The notes beneath the pieces are model-generated. The model ran no database searches and was not told the DNA's origin. It worked only from the letters and a program-made list of their open reading frames with translations. From the NCBI RefSeq assembly GCF_903866365.1, contig NZ_CAIPNF010000443.1:1-38973 (forward strand): DNA of 38,973 nt, given 5' to 3'. This document shows, in pieces, positions 36,301 to 38,973 of this stretch. Every line of letters begins with the position of its first letter. The first letter of the stretch is position 1. The DNA comes from an uncultured Thiocystis sp. GTDB lineage: Bacteria; Pseudomonadota; Gammaproteobacteria; Chromatiales; Chromatiaceae. A program made the position numbers and the translations under genes.

Positions 36301-36406
36301 TCCTTTCTGCCCGATCTGCGATCAGGAAGTCATCGCCCGCAAGCAGGCCGAACATGATCGCGCCGTCACCGAGCGCAAAGACTCGGCACGAACCAGCGCC
36401 GATTGA
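33398..36406 (+). CDS. nrdD: Anaerobic (class III) ribonucleoside-triphosphate reductase, large part, with intein
   Basis: It reduces NTPs to dNTPs without oxygen. The 1002-codon gene encodes an ATP-cone (residues 8-100; LKRDGVEVRFDAAKIESAIL), the barrel with TPFTNLTFDW, the active-site cysteine loop GSLGVVTINCARLG and a C-terminal zinc site (ICPKHGYIAGEHPFCPICDQ). A 313-residue intein (residues 279-591) interrupts the barrel; after splicing 689 residues remain. Family members continue with a glycyl-radical block RVxGY, but this protein ends KDSARTSAD with none. The block is in the next gene. The ATG at 33398 has a weak ribosome binding site. FNR and NrdR sites lie upstream; nrdG follows. Confidence 0.95.
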   Translation: MGTETNFPTLPTRVLKRDGVEVRFDAAKIESAILRAGQASGEFGPLEAGLLTAQVIKVLAHRFSNGRLPDIEGIQDVVEQTLISANHFVTARSYIVYREQHHKLRADRRTLVDVGASINEYLDRSDWRVAANANQGYSLGGLILNTSGKMIANYWLNHVYPPEIGQAHRDGDYHIHDLDMLAGYCAGWSLRTLLNEGLNGVPGKVEAGPPKHMSSAIGQIVNFLGTLQNEWAGAQAFSSFDTYMAPFVRIDGLDYRHVKQAIQELIYNLNVPSRWGCQCVDAETECLTEHGWRRHDQILPGEKIATFDWRNNRLEYLEPLALNAYDFDGDMYVLRNRTQEQWITPGHKVLRKVFNSENRWVLEDIEQVAQLKSPIIVPNAWETTSTAEIDDRIVMLLAWVVAEGNFDFHADRRRVSVFQSSGHAENAAEIEWLLHELGFSFHLWEQTGTYANFPVYRYRLNQEGSEFVLSYTERKCVPDIIRTLSARQIRLFLDTYIKGDGSIDPSGRIRIYTNDRDNLDALQELCVLGGYGSSVYTRKDSGVHVLNLIRNRETYIQLIERRPYQGKVWCPTTRNGTFVARRHGKTFITGNTPFTNLTFDWVCPEDLREQVPVIAGVEQSFTYGDLQVEMDLINRAYIEVMTEGDAKGRIFTFPIPTYNITHDFPWESENADHLFEMTAKYGLPYFQNFLNSELTPNMVRSMCCRLQLDLRELLKRGNGLFGSAEQTGSLGVVTINCARLGFTQRGDEPGLLARLDELLNLARNSLEIKRKIIQRHMDAGLFPYTKRYLGTLRNHFSTIGVNGINEMIRNFTNDAEDITTTRGHQMACRLLDHVRLRMVEFQEATGSMYNLEATPAEGTTYRFAREDQKCFPGILQAGTAETPYYTNSSQLPVGYTDDPFEALAMQEALQSKYTGGTVLHLYMSEQISSTEACKRLVRRSLENFRLPYITVTPVFSICPKHGYIAGEHPFCPICDQEVIARKQAEHDRAVTERKDSARTSAD
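34232..35170 (+). other. LAGLIDADG homing-endonuclease intein inside NrdD
   Basis: A 313-residue in-frame insert between extein residues SRWGCQ and TPFTNLTFDW. It starts with Cys (CVDAETECLTEHGW), has the N-terminal splicing block with TPGH in QEQWITPGHKVLRK, and ends with CPTTRNGTFVARRHGKTF followed by ITGN, the terminal Asn preceded by Gly rather than His. The first extein residue is Thr. Two LAGLIDADG dodecapeptides are visible (MLLAWVVAEGNF, with Glu for the usual Asp, and RLFLDTYIKGDGSI), so the endonuclease may still be active. It is a self-splicing mobile element copied by homing. The insertion lies one residue after a conserved Cys (NrdD residue 277). Confidence 0.93.
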
Positions 36407-36439
36407 ACCAATCTAATGATTTGTTAGGAGAGCAATCCA

Positions 36440-36628
36440 ATGAACGACACCCGCATCGAACTCAAGACCGAGGAACGCACCCCTTGCGAAGTGTGGACCC
36501 GTGTCATGGGTTATCACCGCCCGGTTTCCGCGTTCAACAATGGCAAGCGTGCCGAGCATGCGGAGCGTTGTTATTTCTCGGAGCAACCGCAAGCCGCGCC
36601 GCGCCGCGTGGATCAGTTGGCGGCTTAA
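36440..36628 (+). CDS. Separate glycyl-radical domain of anaerobic ribonucleotide reductase
   Basis: A 62-residue protein with the complete C-terminal glycyl-radical block of NrdD: CEVWTRVMGYHRPVSAFNNG, then KRAEHAERCYF. The radical-bearing Gly would be residue 24. It has its own TAGGAG 8 bases before the ATG, starts 33 bases after the nrdD stop, and lies 12 bases before nrdG. The upstream protein stops cleanly after its zinc site, and the frames cannot be joined by a single shift at the boundary. This looks like a true split of NrdD, with the radical carried in trans as YfiD/GrcA does for pyruvate formate-lyase. That both parts assemble is inference. Confidence 0.85.
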   Translation: MNDTRIELKTEERTPCEVWTRVMGYHRPVSAFNNGKRAEHAERCYFSEQPQAAPRRVDQLAA

Positions 36629-36640
36629 ACCGCGTTCGGA

Positions 36641-37465
36641 ATGAATGCGGCTTTAGCGTCAAACCCGAGTCCTTCTCGGGCAGACCAGGCTCACGTCATG
36701 CATCGCCCTTCCAACCGCCAACCGCCACTCGACGCCCCAGAGATGGGGCGGAAGATCGAGCCGGCGACCAAGGATGCCGCATCCCTGCGAATCGGCGGAC
36801 TGACCCGGCTGACAACGATCGACTACCCGGGTGAGCTGGCCGCCGTGCTCTTCTGTCAGGGCTGTCCCTGGCGCTGTCGTTACTGCCATAACCGGGATCT
36901 GCTCGATCCCGACGCGGACACCATGATGCATTGGCGCGAGGCGATCCAGTTCCTGACCCAGCGACGGGGACTGCTCGATGCGGTGGTGTTCAGCGGCGGA
37001 GAACCGACCGCTCAACAGGCACTCCCGGCCGCGATGTCCGAGGCGCGAGGGCTGGGCTTCAAGATCGGGTTACATACGAGCGGGGCCTATCCGAAGCGCT
37101 TGCGGCGTCTGCTGCCCCTGCTGGATTGGGTGGGACTGGACATCAAGGCGCTCTCCGAGGACTATGACCGGATCACGGGGGTCGATGGTTCGGGTAAACC
37201 GGCCTGGAAAAGTCTGTCGCTGCTGCTGGAGTCGGGGATTGCGCTGGAGATCCGCACCACCGTGATGCCCGACTGGACACCGCCGAAGGTCGCCGCCATC
37301 GCGCATGCCCTCGCGGATGCTGGCGTGAAAGACTATACCTTACAGGGCTGCGACATCCATCACGCACTGCATCGAAATCTCCCCGAGATCCGCTTTCCGC
37401 TACGGAAACTTGCCGGACAGATCGAAACCGGGCGTTTTGCGAGCTTCTCGCTCCGCGAGGTCTGA
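36641..37465 (+). CDS. nrdG: Anaerobic ribonucleotide reductase-activating protein (radical SAM)
   Basis: It uses a 4Fe-4S cluster and S-adenosylmethionine to install the glycyl radical on NrdD. The protein is up to 274 residues. The radical-SAM motif is CPWRCRYC (Cys 75, 79, 82), after LTRLTTIDYPGELAAVLFCQ and before VVFSGGEPTAQQ. The first 45 residues look non-conserved, and the true start may be the ATG at 36743; no ribosome binding site decides. It directly follows the small glycyl-radical gene, so the three genes form one operon. Here NrdG would activate the small protein rather than a domain of NrdD. Confidence 0.93.
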   Translation: MNAALASNPSPSRADQAHVMHRPSNRQPPLDAPEMGRKIEPATKDAASLRIGGLTRLTTIDYPGELAAVLFCQGCPWRCRYCHNRDLLDPDADTMMHWREAIQFLTQRRGLLDAVVFSGGEPTAQQALPAAMSEARGLGFKIGLHTSGAYPKRLRRLLPLLDWVGLDIKALSEDYDRITGVDGSGKPAWKSLSLLLESGIALEIRTTVMPDWTPPKVAAIAHALADAGVKDYTLQGCDIHHALHRNLPEIRFPLRKLAGQIETGRFASFSLREV

Positions 37466-37522
37466 ACCGAAACGGCGTCCGGAAGGACATGCATTGCCGA
37501 GAGCCTTGGCAGCCTGACAATG

Positions 37523-37546
37523 CATGTCATACCGGGCGTGGTTTAA
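37523..37546 (+). repeat. 24-bp motif, copy 2
   Basis: CATGTCATACCGGGCGTGGT followed by TTAA, 20 of 24 positions identical to the copy at 27418-27441. It lies between the nrdG stop and the left end of the IS1595-family element. Confidence 0.35.
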
Positions 37547-37552
37547 AATAAA

Positions 37553-37577
37553 GGGGGGTGTCCAGCTCAGTGCGGTA
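37553..37577 (+). repeat. Left terminal inverted repeat of the IS1595-family element
   Basis: Begins with six Gs, then TGTCCAGCTCAGTGCGGTA. It matches the right end exactly in reverse complement. Confidence 0.9.
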
Positions 37578-37593
37578 GGCACAAAATATAGGG

Positions 37594-38655
37594 ATGCTGA
37601 AACCGCTTCCTGCATCCGCGCTCCAGGCTGGTCGCGATTACCCGCGTAACGATGCCGAGTTGTGCGCATGGTTTCCCGATGACGACGCCTGTCTCGATGA
37701 TCTTGAGTGGCTGCGCTGGCCAGAGGAATTTGTTTGCCCGCGCTGCGGTGCCACCAAGAGTTGGCGCATGAGTGACGGACGGTTTTGGTGTGAACGCTGT
37801 CGGCGCCGCGTGTCGGTGACCACTGGGACGATTTTCCACGGCACGCGCACACCACTGACGGTTTGGTTCGTGGTGGCCTGGTCCATGACCTCGGCGAAGA
37901 ACGGCGTTTCGGCAAAGACGCTCCAGCGTTTGCTGGGGTTCGGTTCCTACCAGACGATCTGGGCGATGCTGCACCGCTTCCGCACGGCGATGGTTCGTCC
38001 AGACCGTGAGCGCCTGAGCGGCGAGGTTGACGTCGATGAGACTCTGGTTGGCGGCGAAGAGCATGGCGGCAAGCGGGGACGCGGCGCGGGACGCAAAGCG
38101 CTGGTTGCGGTTGCCGTCGAAATGCGCTCTCCCAAAGGCTTCGGGCGCGTCCGCATGCACACCATGGCTGACGCATCGGGAGCGAGTTTGGTGCCATTTG
38201 TCTGCGCGACAGTGGTTCATGGGGCAACCGTGTTGACGGATGGCTGGGGTGGATACAACGATCTCGCGACGCACGGATATCTCCATCCGCGAACCATCGT
38301 CTCCGACACGGGCGATCCGGCGCATGTCTCCATGCCGGGCGTTCACCGGGTTGCGGCGTTGCTCAAGCGATGGCTGCTCGGGACTCACCAGGGGGCCGTT
38401 GAGTCAGATCATCGGCAAGCCTACCTGGATGAATTCACGTTTCGCTTCAATCGGCGGCATTCCGCATCGCGTGGCTTGCTCTTCCGTCGGCTTCTCGAAC
38501 AAGCCGTTCAAACCGGTCCCATGACGTACCGTGCGCTGGTCGCAAATCCAGCCCCAAGACCGATTCCACCGCGCTTGCACCCCGCGCATCAGGTGTGCCC
38601 TCCGTCGCTTGCCGTCACCTCGTCGGCCCGCCCATGGCGTCATCACAACCAATAG
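37594..38655 (+). CDS. IS1595-family (ISXO2-like) transposase
   Basis: A 353-residue transposase. It has an N-terminal zinc ribbon with cysteine pairs (VCPRCGATKSW, FWCERCRRRV) and an ISXO2-type DDE catalytic domain: first Asp in GEVDVDETLVGGEE, second in TVLTDGWGGY, and the last residues in GAVESDHRQAYLDEFTFRFN. All key residues are present. The frame runs from just inside the left inverted repeat to five bases before the right one. The C terminus is an Arg/Pro-rich tail of uncertain relevance. The start may be slightly further downstream. Confidence 0.9.
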   Translation: MLKPLPASALQAGRDYPRNDAELCAWFPDDDACLDDLEWLRWPEEFVCPRCGATKSWRMSDGRFWCERCRRRVSVTTGTIFHGTRTPLTVWFVVAWSMTSAKNGVSAKTLQRLLGFGSYQTIWAMLHRFRTAMVRPDRERLSGEVDVDETLVGGEEHGGKRGRGAGRKALVAVAVEMRSPKGFGRVRMHTMADASGASLVPFVCATVVHGATVLTDGWGGYNDLATHGYLHPRTIVSDTGDPAHVSMPGVHRVAALLKRWLLGTHQGAVESDHRQAYLDEFTFRFNRRHSASRGLLFRRLLEQAVQTGPMTYRALVANPAPRPIPPRLHPAHQVCPPSLAVTSSARPWRHHNQ

Positions 38656-38659
38656 GGGT

Positions 38660-38684
38660 TACCGCACTGAGCTGGACACCCCCC
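38660..38684 (-). repeat. Right terminal inverted repeat of the IS1595-family element
   Basis: Reverse complement of the left end, ending in six Cs. Confidence 0.9.
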
Positions 38685-38810
38685 ATTCAGTATAGATGGA
38701 CGTTGAAAAAAGGACGTTGTTTTTGGACGGACAACAGGGCGATTTCTGACCATGGCGCCGATGGCGAACGACTGTCCAAGAATCCTTGGTTTGCTGGACG
38801 GCGGCGACAG

Positions 38811-38973
38811 TGGCAATCAATCCTGGCCCGAGACGATGGAATGCAGTCCTGGACGGTGAAATGCAGGCTCAGTGGCAGATAATCCTGGCCTGAAGGGTCG
38901 TGAGTTGCAATTAATTCTGGCCCAAAATCGCGTCAAATGCAGGCCCGGCAGTTTTCAAATGCAAGTCGCTACA
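38811..38973. repeat. Repeat-rich terminus of a probable IS21-family element
   Basis: Three 21-base direct repeats (38811-38831, 38873-38893, 38905-38925; pattern TGGCA-N4-ATCCTGGCC) alternate with four copies of AAATGCAG-like words (around 38839, 38859, 38935 and 38956). The last bases, read in reverse, are TGTAGCGACTTGCATTTG; IS21-family ends start with TG and carry such multiple transposase-binding repeats. No istA or istB is present on the inner side, where the IS1595 element sits, so this is a terminal remnant. Positions 38685-38810 hold nothing else I recognise. Confidence 0.6.

Larger units (their letters stand above)
37553..38684 (+). mobile_element. IS1595-family insertion sequence
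   Basis: A 1132-base element with perfect 25-base terminal inverted repeats (37553-37577 and 38660-38684; outer end GGGGGGTGTCCAGCTCAG) around one transposase gene. No 8-base target duplication is visible: AAAATAAA precedes it and ATTCAGTA follows it. The flanks have therefore probably been rearranged since insertion, perhaps by deletion of part of the neighbouring IS21-like element. Confidence 0.9.

Noticed and set aside
36380-36450. Split of nrdD explained as a simple frameshift
   Set aside because: The small gene has its own start and strong TAGGAG site, and 33 non-coding-looking bases with a stop separate the two; no single shift joins them neatly. Resequencing would settle it.

Overview
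The window looks like chromosomal DNA of a GC-rich, bacteriochlorophyll-making gammaproteobacterium, most likely a purple sulfur bacterium (Chromatiaceae). The evidence is magnesium chelatase genes bchI and bchD and a BciB-type 8-vinyl reductase candidate, set among gene orders typical of gammaproteobacteria: tRNA-Tyr/Gly/Thr, ispE/tRNA-Gln/prs/rplY/pth, hemA/prfA/prmC and miaB/phoH/ybeY/corC. The family assignment is inference, because no rRNA gene is present.

Layout. 1-460: a leftward tRNA-Tyr/Gly/Thr operon, which in relatives leads into tuf. 588-3910: UDP-glucose dehydrogenase and a FadL-type outer-membrane porin. 4016-9287: a leftward block of a TPR protein, ispE, tRNA-Gln, prs, rplY and pth. 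9508-12782: rightward hemA-prfA-prmC, with 4-base overlap between hemA and prfA. 13251-16117: bchI-bchD on the minus strand. 16350-25950: an accessory region with a decayed RelE/XRE toxin-antitoxin pair, an intact VapBC-type pair, an exported small protein, an MFS transporter, a frameshifted small membrane-protein gene, a DUF2269/TrmO-like/degenerate nucleotidyltransferase/Nudix cluster, and a two-gene AAA-ATPase module next to a 5'-truncated WYL regulator. 25942-32942: the BciB candidate, rlmJ, the miaB-phoH-ybeY-corC operon and a Uma2-family gene. 33000-37465: an anaerobic ribonucleotide reductase locus. 37553-38973: an IS1595-family element and the repeat-rich end of what looks like an IS21-family element.

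The most interesting locus is the class III ribonucleotide reductase. nrdD carries a 313-residue LAGLIDADG intein directly beside a conserved Cys. The NrdD polypeptide ends after its zinc site without a glycyl-radical motif. That motif (RVMGY) sits in a separate 62-residue gene with its own ribosome binding site, between nrdD and nrdG. A perfect FNR-type box and a near-consensus NrdR box lie upstream. NrdD here therefore seems to be assembled from two polypeptides, one of which must also self-splice.

Other notable points are a MiaB whose third radical-SAM cysteine is Ser, a MNT-type nucleotidyltransferase without its catalytic motif, and short heptamer and nonamer tandem repeats at gene borders.
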